Source: Babesia bovis T2Bo (taxonomy: Eukaryota; Apicomplexa; Aconoidasida; Piroplasmida; Babesiidae). Taken from it: a stretch of 64,000 nucleotides of DNA. Position 1 is the stretch's first letter, and every line of letters starts with the position of its first letter. Position numbers and translations under genes: made by a program. Shown here piece after piece: positions 8,293 to 17,745 of the stretch. The notes beneath the pieces are model-generated. The model was not told the DNA's origin, did no database searches, and worked only from the letters and a program-made list of their open reading frames with translations. Where the stretch lies: the NCBI RefSeq assembly GCF_000165395.2, contig NW_026261572.1, positions 1-64,000 of the forward strand, in the 5' to 3' direction.

Positions 8293-10815
8293 TTGGCACA
8301 GGTACTCAGTGCACTCGTTGGGTGGAGTAAGATAGAGAAGTGTTGGGGCAGTAATGGCAAGTGCAAGGTCGGTGGCAATGGGAATCAACATGGCAAAGAT
8401 GGCTGCCAGTATCTAGATCCAGTACAGGAAAACACGCCGTGTAAGGAATGTAAATGTATGAAATGGAATGATCCCCATCCGGACAGTAATGAAGGACACC
8501 ACCTGGGCAGGAGGTGTACAAGGTGTAAGGATAGTGGTAGTAGTAGTAGTGCACAGTGTAGCTGTACTGCTGGTACTGGTGTCACGCAGTGTAGTGGCAC
8601 AGAGTGTAAATGCGCTTTAGCAGGCAAATGCTGCAAGTGTTGTTGTACGAATTGTAAGGGGAAGTGTAAGCAGGAGAAGGATAGGGAGTGTAGTTGTGAT
8701 AAGAACAGCTATAGGTCAGCATACACCAAGACTATAAAAAAATACAGTTACGTAGAAGAAGTCATCCAGGATGAACTACCAACATGGAAACATTTGACAG
8801 ATGCCCCTACTGGAACCACTACCGACGGCACAGCTAGTCAACGCCGTCACCAAGGTGCCCAAATTCTCCTAGGGTCAGTATGTCTCATCTGGAGTGGCAT
8901 TACTTATATGTATTGGACGGGCAAGTACCATAAAAGTAGTCCCCGCTGGAATAATCACATCCTGGACGGCAGTGGTCTAGATGATGGTACACTGTCCCAA
9001 TGGCTACAGGCCCTAGGGTTCCCTAGGAAAATGTTGAATAACCATGGTCCTGGAAATAGATGGGATGCTATTATATGGGATGGACTTATGGGTATGTTAT
9101 ATTTGGGATTCCCGGAAACTGGTAATGGTGGTAATGCCCATGGCCATGACCAAAATGATAATACATTCAGAAATCCGGCTGGTATGAACTATGCTGGATA
9201 TTTACATACCGTAGACAGGGGTGCATTTTGCAGCAAGGCTACTGTATTCCATAAGAATGGCTCCACAATTACTGAAGAAAACATACACAAATGTGGCGCC
9301 CTGTACAAGCTCTACATTCTATCATGTGCTTACTTTACTGGATTGCAGAACAAAGCTCCGCCGAAGGCGGACAATAAAACTCCCCGTACTATCCGCGAGA
9401 TTCTATACTGGCTTAGTGCATTGCCCTATAGTCCGGCATATAAGGGACTATTGGAGCATGGTAAGGATAAACTCCAGGGTGTGGCGCCAGTTGTTGGAGA
9501 CAAAAAACAGCTTTCGTTCTACCAAACAGGTCTTAAACATCCCATTACCGTTGATGAATACAACCTATTTGCCCACTTCCAAGCAGTGACCCAGTATTGT
9601 CCACTGGTACTCATAGGTATCCAGGGTGGTCTCAAAGGCACTGACAAAACACTAGAACCTGCCATTCACGCCCTCTACGCCAACACGGAATGCAACTTCA
9701 CATATCCAGGAGTACCCATCCAAGCATACAACCAAGTGGTACACTACATTAGGGCTCTGTTCTACCAGTTGTATTTCCTTAGGAAGCAATGTGCCGTCAA
9801 AGTCACTTGTGGAGGGAAATGGCGTGAGTGTAGGTATGGGGATGGAGTAGTGTCCAAGGGGGTAATCAGCTGGATGTGCCTGGGGTGTGACCCCATGGAA
9901 CATGATAGGAAAAAGAGGGTAGGGAAGGTAAAGGGGGAATTGAGAAAAGTAGTGTCCCAGGGGGGATCAGGAAATCTCCCGGGGGCACTAAAGGATTTAC
10001 TTCAGAAGATTGGTGATGTAGTGGTACAATTGGGTAATGCCCAGGAGGCATTGGAAGGGAAGGAGAAGAAGGCTATAGAGGGGGTGAAGGAAGAACTAAG
10101 GAAGGCTAAGCAGGCACTGGAGGGGGCTAAGAATGGGCTGGATACGAAACTAGGGGAGGCTAAGAAGGCACTAGAGAAGCTGACGACGAATGGTGGTGGT
10201 GATAGTGGAGCACTACATACACTAGCGAATGGTGGTAATACTGCTGGGTCATTACATCAGGTAGCAACTGCTTCAAAGGAGTACGACAAAGACTATAGTA
10301 GTGGCAAGGACAGGATAAGTGCTGCTATCAATGGAATACTCCAAGCATTGGAGCTAATAAAGGGCTGGGCAAAAGGTGAAATAGAAAAACAAAAGACTGC
10401 GAAAGAAAATATGAAAGTCGTATTAAGGCTAGAGATACCACAGGAGTACACCAAACTCCTCAATGCCATTAACCAGCTCATCTCCATCTGCACCTCTCCC
10501 AAGTGCAGCGCATGTGCAAAGCACAGCGACAAGTGTGGCCAACAGCCAGTTCCCAGACAGTGCCCTACCTGCCACCAACAGTACATGGACGGCACTCCAT
10601 CACCCCTCCAGGCATTCCTCGAGGACAGGTTGCCAGGTTTTAGTTGTCAAGAGATCCTGTACACTGAGGACGCCGACAAGTACCCACCTGCTGCATCCCA
10701 CCTAGGACACTGTGGTGGTTCTGGCCAATGCTGCCCATTGCCAATGGGTTTTAGAGGGAATTTCCAGGAACGCGTTACCAATACCGGCCAACACCATCAC
10801 CTTGATATCCTATAG
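8293..10815 (+). CDS. VESA1 alpha-like antigen reading frame, lacking normal 5' and 3' ends
   Basis: Open frame of 840 codons, open in fact from 8251. The first in-frame ATG is at 8458, inside the Cys-rich region. VESA1 alpha marks in order: DQLAQVLSALVGW; a Cys/Lys-rich domain (about residues 15-145, many CK and CC pairs); LLGSVCLIWSGITY near 194; a Lys/Glu/Ala-rich coiled coil at about 535-655; a second Cys cluster near 730-760; and CCPLPMGF near 815. The N-terminal block seen at 43307 onwards (NLKEAIDWVLRVTG) is absent, and the frame stops before the C-terminal TM segment and short tail usual for the family. So it is probably silent as it stands, or a donor for segmental conversion. VESA1 is the variant ligand on infected red cells. 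Confidence 0.75.
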   Translation: MAQVLSALVGWSKIEKCWGSNGKCKVGGNGNQHGKDGCQYLDPVQENTPCKECKCMKWNDPHPDSNEGHHLGRRCTRCKDSGSSSSAQCSCTAGTGVTQCSGTECKCALAGKCCKCCCTNCKGKCKQEKDRECSCDKNSYRSAYTKTIKKYSYVEEVIQDELPTWKHLTDAPTGTTTDGTASQRRHQGAQILLGSVCLIWSGITYMYWTGKYHKSSPRWNNHILDGSGLDDGTLSQWLQALGFPRKMLNNHGPGNRWDAIIWDGLMGMLYLGFPETGNGGNAHGHDQNDNTFRNPAGMNYAGYLHTVDRGAFCSKATVFHKNGSTITEENIHKCGALYKLYILSCAYFTGLQNKAPPKADNKTPRTIREILYWLSALPYSPAYKGLLEHGKDKLQGVAPVVGDKKQLSFYQTGLKHPITVDEYNLFAHFQAVTQYCPLVLIGIQGGLKGTDKTLEPAIHALYANTECNFTYPGVPIQAYNQVVHYIRALFYQLYFLRKQCAVKVTCGGKWRECRYGDGVVSKGVISWMCLGCDPMEHDRKKRVGKVKGELRKVVSQGGSGNLPGALKDLLQKIGDVVVQLGNAQEALEGKEKKAIEGVKEELRKAKQALEGAKNGLDTKLGEAKKALEKLTTNGGGDSGALHTLANGGNTAGSLHQVATASKEYDKDYSSGKDRISAAINGILQALELIKGWAKGEIEKQKTAKENMKVVLRLEIPQEYTKLLNAINQLISICTSPKCSACAKHSDKCGQQPVPRQCPTCHQQYMDGTPSPLQAFLEDRLPGFSCQEILYTEDADKYPPAASHLGHCGGSGQCCPLPMGFRGNFQERVTNTGQHHHLDIL

Positions 10816-10867
10816 GGCACCATGAGGTACTGTATACCAGTAGTAGTACTAGGTAGTACTACTGTGA

Positions 10868-11160
10868 CTAATCGATGACACTGGTAATAGGGTTAGTAGG
10901 GGCCCTAGGGGAAGTAGTTGGGGCAATAAAGGAAGTAGTAGTGACAAGGAGTACGACATCAGGGAAACTAAAGGGTGCCCTAGAGAATGTAATAGAGGTA
11001 GTACTGCTGGTAGTGAATAAGCTAGTGGAGGGGGTGGAGAAGAAGAATAAGGGGAATGGAAAAGTACAGGCGGCACTGGGGAAATCTAAGGTGGAACTAT
11101 ATGGTGTTTGGTGTATGAATGTTGGGATGGATGGAAAAATGGGCAAGGCCAGGGGGTATG
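10868..11160 (+). pseudogene. Short ves-gene fragment (coiled-coil region)
   Basis: An open frame encodes VGALGEVVGAIKEVVV, then KLKGALENVIEVVL and a Lys/Gly/Glu-rich stretch. This is the composition of the coiled-coil part of ves1 products, not a whole gene. It begins 60 bp after the stop of the larger VESA1 frame and has no flanking ves domains. It could be the remains of a separate ves1 copy. Confidence 0.5.
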
Positions 11161-11843
11161 GAGGCTGGTAGGCTCATAAGTATAAATACCAATCACGCAC
11201 CACAAGGGGCTATTCTGACGTAACTAGATCATTCATTGAAGAATCAGAATAGAATCTTTATATGATTACTCTATGTGACGAGATGAAGTATGATAATGAA
11301 GCCTGATTGTCTCTGCAGCCCTTTTGTTGTAGCCGACGATACTTCCCAAAGCTACTATCTGCGAAGTATAGGAGACGGGGCAGATCCATCGAAAAGAAGA
11401 CACCTATAACTTTCGTTTGTTGCTTATACAAGGGAATTATGGTAGTTTACATATTTTTATGTTTAGGTTGGATTAACCACCGTGGTGGTCATTCCGTACC
11501 ACCGGAACTGTATACCATGGTAATCCTCTTGGTTCCTTTCTGCGTACGGCAGCCTACGTGGTTTTTACAAACCATTTCTGACCCCATGGGGGATGCCTAC
11601 CCGCCATATATGATATAGGGTCCATTTATGGCTGGTATACATCGGTGGTATGCCAACTATGCTATTCTGGGTCGCCTCCCGTACAGCAACTTAGTGACTA
11701 CATTTCACACAAAGAATACATAGTATGCTCTAATTAGTGCCTATATAGTTATGTTAAACATATATCTTAGCCGTATATAGTTTTAATAGATATTACCATA
11801 CCAGACTCACCCAGCGTAGTCATATCGCTACCTCGGGTCGACG
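11161..11843. other. Intergenic region upstream of the 622-aa membrane protein
   Basis: About 680 bp. No conserved frame; the 103-codon frame at 11307 begins at TTG and resembles nothing. A promoter for 11844 is expected here but no motif stands out. Confidence 0.5.
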
Positions 11844-13712
11844 ATGGAGGAAACAGGGGCTGCTATTAACCTTGGCACATCGTTGTTCATTGTGTCATTG
11901 GCTCTCGGTATCACCGGCTGTGTTGCTCTCTTACTGAATGCAGTACTAGCAGGAACGTACAACTTAGACTCCTACAAGCTGTCCACTTACTTTGATAAGC
12001 ATCCCAATGGCAACTTGGCAACGATAATACTGGGCATATTGTTGTTATTACATGGACTTGGGTACTACTGTCAGTACGTTAAGACACCACTCAGTAAGTG
12101 CCATCTATGGCTACTGGTCACAGGGTCACTTACAGTCCTGGTAGCCGCTGCAGCCGTTCTGTTGGTTACCAGGGGTCACCAGGCAGACCCCAAAATGCTT
12201 GGGTATTGTAATACTGCTCTAACAGCAATGCAACTGGTGGCACTGACGGCATTTGGTGTTTGTATGTGCAAGTCTGGATGTTTCGGGAAATGTAACTCAA
12301 ATGCCAGATTAGTTTTCTATGTGCTTGTCGGAATCTATGCAGTGTGGCTGCTTGCATACCTCGCCGCGTGCGCTGCCTATGCGGTGTTGCACAATAAGGA
12401 AAACAGTAGAAGTAGTGGAGTCGATGCATTCCAAGCGATAACGCAATCCTATAAAAGAATTCCATGCGTCAACTACGTTCTACTGATAGCACTGACATTC
12501 AGTGCCTACCAGGTAAATTTTTGTTGTGTACCTATCACGGGCACTGAGTGGACCTTTCTGTTGCTGTTTGGTACATCTGCCGGTATATCACTATCGGTGG
12601 TCATGAATTACCAAGGTGGTGGAACTGCTTTAAACAAACCAGTGCCACACGTATTGAGTGCATTGGCGGTAGTACTCATGGGTTTCTTACTGATGTATAG
12701 CCATTTCAGGGAGCCTTTTGCCCAGGTGGTGCCAGACAAAAAGTATACACCGTGGGACTTAGTATTTATACTGGTGTCTGTAGTACTAGCGGGCAGTAAT
12801 ATGGCACTGTTAATCAAGTGGAAGGAAGGTACTACTAGTGATGAATATTGGACCCACTATATTGTCCCACCTGTTATGGTGGTATGCATTGCCATAGAGC
12901 TTGTTATGCTCCATTTTGGATGGGTTCGTGGCAGTTCTTGTGAAGTCGTCTGGCAAGCTGTCATGGTGATCCTGGCACTGGAGTGGGTTGCTACACTTGT
13001 CATGGTAGTTATAGAGGTATGTGCTGGTGGTAGTTCTAACGGCTACGTGTTTACGGTATCCAACAATGTATATCCCCTGATAGTGCTCCACCTGGTACTA
13101 CTAGTGGCCACTCTAGTAGTATGTCACTACAGAAAGCCATTTCCAGGTAGGTACGAGCTATGGCACTGGTCCTTGGGACTCTGGGACACTATGCTAGTAC
13201 TGCTGGTACTAGAGTCACTAATGGTTCTGGTAATGGCGATGTCAGGGGTGCACCAGCAATATAATTTTGGCGCTGGTTTCGGCGGTAGCGGAGACAATCA
13301 TTGCTATATCGTTCTCGCTGTACATGCCATCCTATGTGGCACTGCACTTGGTATAATACACCTCAAGGAACCTCTTTCACAGTATTGGCCCAGGGACCGA
13401 CTGGCTTGTGGAGTGCTCAGTTTGGTGTCACTAGTCTCGTGTCTAGGACTGGCATACGATGGGATGAAACCAAAACCTGGAGATTCACGCAATGAATATG
13501 GATTCTATTGCCTAGTAGTGTACGGCATCATTACATTTGGTGGTGCTCTGTTCTATGGCTTCCGTGGTGGCCTTTTACAGGGCAGTTGCTTCACCAAGAA
13601 GAACACTGGTAGCTCGACACATCTACAGGGTAGTGACGAGGCAGTGAGTACTCCAGAAGTGGCTGTAGACAATACAGCTGACACCGTAGAAGTCACAAGA
13701 GACACTGAGTAG
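11844..13712 (+). CDS. Multi-transmembrane variant-family protein, expanded form (622 aa)
   Basis: 622 aa, about 15 hydrophobic segments, function unknown. It shares the subfamily A marks: GLGYYCQYVKTPLSK near residue 73, SAYQVNFCC near 220, and a C-terminus (about 505-622) almost identical to that of the 399-aa paralogue. Relative to that paralogue it carries about 220 extra residues in the middle. The segment motif H.[RK].PF or H.KEPL followed by a Trp/Asp position occurs three times (near 285, 427 and 505) instead of once, so it grew by internal duplication of multi-TM units. Same strand as, and 542 bp upstream of, the SmORF at 14255. Confidence 0.85.
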   Translation: MEETGAAINLGTSLFIVSLALGITGCVALLLNAVLAGTYNLDSYKLSTYFDKHPNGNLATIILGILLLLHGLGYYCQYVKTPLSKCHLWLLVTGSLTVLVAAAAVLLVTRGHQADPKMLGYCNTALTAMQLVALTAFGVCMCKSGCFGKCNSNARLVFYVLVGIYAVWLLAYLAACAAYAVLHNKENSRSSGVDAFQAITQSYKRIPCVNYVLLIALTFSAYQVNFCCVPITGTEWTFLLLFGTSAGISLSVVMNYQGGGTALNKPVPHVLSALAVVLMGFLLMYSHFREPFAQVVPDKKYTPWDLVFILVSVVLAGSNMALLIKWKEGTTSDEYWTHYIVPPVMVVCIAIELVMLHFGWVRGSSCEVVWQAVMVILALEWVATLVMVVIEVCAGGSSNGYVFTVSNNVYPLIVLHLVLLVATLVVCHYRKPFPGRYELWHWSLGLWDTMLVLLVLESLMVLVMAMSGVHQQYNFGAGFGGSGDNHCYIVLAVHAILCGTALGIIHLKEPLSQYWPRDRLACGVLSLVSLVSCLGLAYDGMKPKPGDSRNEYGFYCLVVYGIITFGGALFYGFRGGLLQGSCFTKKNTGSSTHLQGSDEAVSTPEVAVDNTADTVEVTRDTE

Positions 13713-14290
13713 TACAGGATAACACTGCTCTAATGTAGTCTAGTTAATTGCTAGTAGTCCGTTTTTAATACAGCTACAGTTTAGACAGTGTTACTAATGG
13801 TGTGGATACCATTCTATATGGCTGGAACTTCCAGAGTTGTTAGATAGATTAACTGGAGTACAGGGTGTTTTATTGATGGTATGACAGTGATATGTAGCAT
13901 CAGGGGTATGACCTATCTGGTTCCATTGATAACTAACACAGACAATAGAAAGGGTACATATTAGTGGAAAACAATAGGATTGCCAGAATGTGGTAGCTAA
14001 GAGACGTTAGCTGGTAGTGATATCATAGACAATGAATGTTGCAGTCACTAGGAGTAGTGATAGTGATCTGATGAGCACATAATAGTGAGACAATCACAAT
14101 AGTAGCACATCAAATGGATATCTACTACCCAGCACATTATATTAATGCATGGTAGAGCGATCCCTACCTTCCCAGCACTAGTACCATACCTGGGGCATAA
14201 CAACAGCTGTGAGTACAACAGTTGGGAATCTCACTCTCTATTGACTTCAGCAAGATGGTAGCCTTCAACACATTACCAAAGCTCTGTGTA
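13365..14290. repeat. Right arm of the large inverted repeat
   Basis: Reverse complement of about 5580-6500 at high identity. It covers the membrane-protein 3' end, the whole 542-bp spacer and the SmORF signal-peptide codons. The spacer differs by 2 bp in length from the left arm, with most substitutions at about 13880-14050. Confidence 0.85.
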
Positions 14291-14677
14291 GTTGTGGCAT
14301 TTGGGCTCTCTACCACTGCCACCTCTACTGAAGTAGCCCAGGAGCAACCCAAGAAGGAATCAGTGGTCAGTGGATCATTACGTAAGAATGACGAGTCTAC
14401 CACAAAGCCTGTGGATCTAATGTTACCGACAAAGATTGAGACTCAGGATCACTGTGAGACCGGAGAACCTTCTAGCCTTTCTCTTGAATGGCTTCTATTA
14501 CCCGAGCCCCAAAGCAGAAAACGTCTACTTGACGAGTTGCCATTTGACTTAGCCATTGATGTATCAATGGATTTTAATGAGCCAATAAAGAGCAAAACAA
14601 GAAACCGTATTAGGAAGTTTTTCTCACTGAGTGAAAAAGAGCAACAGGCAAAGCGTTTAGCTTCATATGGTTTCTAA
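14255..14677 (+). CDS. SmORF-type secreted protein with one repeat unit
   Basis: 140 aa starting MVAFNTLPKLCVVV. The signal peptide and first 35 residues are almost identical to the 5025-5615 protein; identity then drops sharply. It carries one copy of the repeat, with EWLLLPEP.SR...L..LP.DLA..V and a basic IRKFF end, where the other protein has two. Asp-Phe-Asn replaces the Asp-Cys-Asn of the other copies, so both conserved cysteines of the pair are missing here. Secreted, role unknown. Confidence 0.85.
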   Translation: MVAFNTLPKLCVVVAFGLSTTATSTEVAQEQPKKESVVSGSLRKNDESTTKPVDLMLPTKIETQDHCETGEPSSLSLEWLLLPEPQSRKRLLDELPFDLAIDVSMDFNEPIKSKTRNRIRKFFSLSEKEQQAKRLASYGF

Positions 14678-15735
14678 TTGTAAATCGCCAATCATAGAGT
14701 ACAATGATGAAAACAGAGTTATCATAGTGTCATAGTACATATATATATATATATATATTGCTACAGTGATATATAATGATACATATGGACTAGTGCATCA
14801 TAATACATAGACATTTATTAACTTCACTAACAGTAGCATCTAATACTTCTATGGACACTCCATATGCACCGATTATCTAGCAGTGTCCAATGGTGTTTAT
14901 AATCTACTTTTGTGAACGCCATTTGGATATCTACTATGGAGTTCAACATATATAGGGGGTAACCATAGGTGTATATCATTACAGACTCTCATCAATATTA
15001 GTCTCGCTAGACCAATAATCTGTACTGTCAATCGACTCTACAAATGACATGTTATCCGACTGCAACAGTAAGGGATATCAGTAGTAACACAATATATAAC
15101 CTGACAGAGATACCACATGGTGTTACTGGACACTACTGCTACAGGATAAATCATTGTATATAAAATGCAACCCAGAGATACTCCATGGTAATACTATAAC
15201 AAAGAGATTTCAATATATACTAGATAGCTCTACGATACCTGAATGATACAGTATTCATGGATAAACAAAACGACTCAAAGATATTTGACCATTGTATCAT
15301 GTAACATAGGCATATTGTTTAGATTCCAAGACAAAGTATGTTGCCATATCACTGGTATAGGTATATAAAGTGCATATTAGCACGTTACATACGCGTATAT
15401 TGACATGTAACACCAATACTGCAGTAATCATTCACTGCGACAGAAATACATCGTTATGGCATGTCTAGTGATAGCCAAAGATCACTTCACTGCATCATTC
15501 CTATAAATGTATGGCCCTTACAATACTAAGTACTAGACATTACTACTACTGAGTAATTCACGGTACTACTAAGGCACTATCGAGTAATTTACATCATATC
15601 AAAGCAATACTACATCAATACACATTACTACACCGTAACATTAGCATTCCATGGTATTCCCAGGGTGTATGGGGGATACCCGCAAGACAAGTCCATGTGT
15701 ACATCGCGCGTGTCTATTGCCAATATCTAGCCAAG
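14678..15735. other. Intergenic region with a (TA)n microsatellite
   Basis: About 1.06 kb, AT-rich, with an AT dinucleotide run at 14739-14758. Many stop codons in all frames. The reading frame of the next gene is open back to about 15697 through a GTG, but its ATG at 15736 fits the paralogue. Confidence 0.55.
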
Positions 15736-17061
15736 ATGCCAGGTATTCGGGCTGGTATAGGCCCTTACTCTGATGAGGCTACCCCTAAGGTGGCTGATCA
15801 GGTAAGGTACCTCATGCCAATCGCAAAGCTGCTGTTCATACTGGTAGCAATCCTAGGCTTTGGTTTCTGTATGGCAATGCTGCTGATGGCTACTGTGGAA
15901 GCCATAGAGATAAAAGCTCTGAGTACTAGTCAGTACAAGCTCAAAAACGCTGACATGACCGCGCTGAGCATAGCCATTTGTCTGAGTCACCTAGCGCTAC
16001 ACTTCCTAGGCTATCGATGCAGGTTCATGAAGCTTCACTGGACTTCCTGGGACAGTGGATTGTTCATACTTGGTTTCGCGGTAGTAATATCGGCATTCTT
16101 TGCAGTGTTCATAGTGGTGATGCCAACAGTTGGGACAATACTAGGAAAAGATGAAAGTAAGATCCGTCCCTATGGCGCCATGGCATTCACTGGCCTGGAG
16201 TTACTGGCAATGTTCGGTTTCATCATATGTGCCATGAAGACACACTGCTTCGGTGGCTGCATGACGCTTAACAAGAAGGTGTTCTATACATTTGCCTTTA
16301 TATACATGCTGGTGTTCGCTGCCCATGCTTATACACTAAAGGAATTAGAAGAAAACAAAGATAAATATGGAGAAAATGACACTACCTGGCATCACCATAG
16401 GTTCATGGCAGCGGTTAACTACATCTTCGTGATTGGACTATGTATCAGTGCATACCAGGTAAACCTATGCTGCATGTCATTCACTAAGTGTGATGCCGTG
16501 TTCATATTCCTGACTGGCACTGTTGTAGGCATACTGATAACAGTATGTCTGTCAATGTTCCCAGAGATTGATACCAAGCAATGGACTCTCGTAGGCCTTA
16601 TCGCTATGCTATATATACTTACGGTTGCACTGTTTTTGTACATCCATGCCAAGAGACCGCTGTGCAGGTACTATAACCCAGATGTAATTACTTTCGGGAT
16701 ATTCGCGCTACTGTTCCTGTTATTGGTGTCCACCTTGGTAGCCCTGGGGGCGCTGTATCATAGCAGCATGGCAGCAATCGCGGGCGAAATGAAACCCATC
16801 GCCTCTATAGCCATATTCGTCTATGGCTTTGTGGTATTCGTTGTAATGCTAATCTTCGGTTTCAAGGGCAATGCCATCAAGGTTATGAAGGCGTTCGCCA
16901 AGCAGGTGCGTGATCAGCAGCTACTTAGCAAAGCCCGTATGCTAGAGAAAGAAGCTTTGTACGACACAGGAGTTGAAACACCGGCTACCGAATGTAACCT
17001 TCGCGGACCAGAGTCATCAGGAGGTGTCTTCCGTGATTCGTGGTTACACCCGACCAACTGA
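15736..17061 (+). CDS. Multi-transmembrane variant-family protein (subfamily C, 441 aa)
   Basis: 441 aa, about ten hydrophobic segments. The start MPGIRAGIG aligns with MPEIKEGIG of the next gene, which supports ATG 15736. Family marks: HFLGYRCRFMKLH near residue 93, SAYQVNLCCM near 239, and an IHAKRPLCRYY motif near 302. The tail has LRGPES.GGV..DS.LHP, shared only with the 17746 protein and different from the tails of subfamilies A and B. Cys motifs GGCMT and the later YQVN block suggest a common fold. Function unknown. Same strand as 17746, 684 bp apart: a tandem pair. Confidence 0.85.
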   Translation: MPGIRAGIGPYSDEATPKVADQVRYLMPIAKLLFILVAILGFGFCMAMLLMATVEAIEIKALSTSQYKLKNADMTALSIAICLSHLALHFLGYRCRFMKLHWTSWDSGLFILGFAVVISAFFAVFIVVMPTVGTILGKDESKIRPYGAMAFTGLELLAMFGFIICAMKTHCFGGCMTLNKKVFYTFAFIYMLVFAAHAYTLKELEENKDKYGENDTTWHHHRFMAAVNYIFVIGLCISAYQVNLCCMSFTKCDAVFIFLTGTVVGILITVCLSMFPEIDTKQWTLVGLIAMLYILTVALFLYIHAKRPLCRYYNPDVITFGIFALLFLLLVSTLVALGALYHSSMAAIAGEMKPIASIAIFVYGFVVFVVMLIFGFKGNAIKVMKAFAKQVRDQQLLSKARMLEKEALYDTGVETPATECNLRGPESSGGVFRDSWLHPTN

Positions 17062-17745
17062 GTGATGTAGCAGAACGGAATGAAATGTGCCATACACAAC
17101 AACTGTTGTTAGTGAGAGCGTTATGACCAATGAGCAGTATATGGATGCTGTATCTTTAGGAGCCACTGCTACGGAGCAATGACATCAACTGTGCTATTAC
17201 CAGTTGCCATCCACCTCGGAATACCCACGAGCAGCCTTGTGCAGTGAAATACACGAAACCACTGCTTTAGACGCTATATTTACGGCAGTATTACAGTGCA
17301 TTGTCTTTTCTAGCACTGACTATTGACATTCAAAGCACCTATGGGGACCTGGCTAGCCATGGATAACACAGCCTAAATTGGCCTAAAAACCTAGCTGAAT
17401 AGGGCAAAACACAGGGAATGTGTTTGGAAGTATTAGGAAAGACCTGTGAAGAAGCCTGACCAGAGCGCATGACCAATTTGGACCTATTCCGTTGAAGGTT
17501 ACTCCAAAGTCACTGTGTAGCTCTAGCAGCTATATCGCTTGACGACAGAGTCAATCAATCATCGGATACATAGATTGACGTATGTGTTACAGAACTGTGT
17601 AGGGAATGCGTATATAGACTCTACTGATTGACACTATCCCAAGGGTATCGCTTTCCCCGCACCGAGCACTGTACCTATAGGTACCATTAAAAACAGGCTG
17701 TAAACACATCTTTCTTAAGCTAACTATCGCCACTATCACTCCAGG
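17062..17745. other. Intergenic spacer of the tandem pair
   Basis: No ORF of note. It should hold the promoter of 17746; the 30 bp before that ATG are CT-rich (CGCCACTATCACTCCAGG). Confidence 0.5.

Noticed and set aside
11307..11618. 103-codon frame upstream of the 622-aa protein
   Set aside because: Starts at TTG, no hydrophobic or family pattern.
15697..15735. GTG-initiated extension of the 441-aa membrane protein
   Set aside because: Eukaryotic start expected; ATG 15736 aligns with the tandem paralogue.
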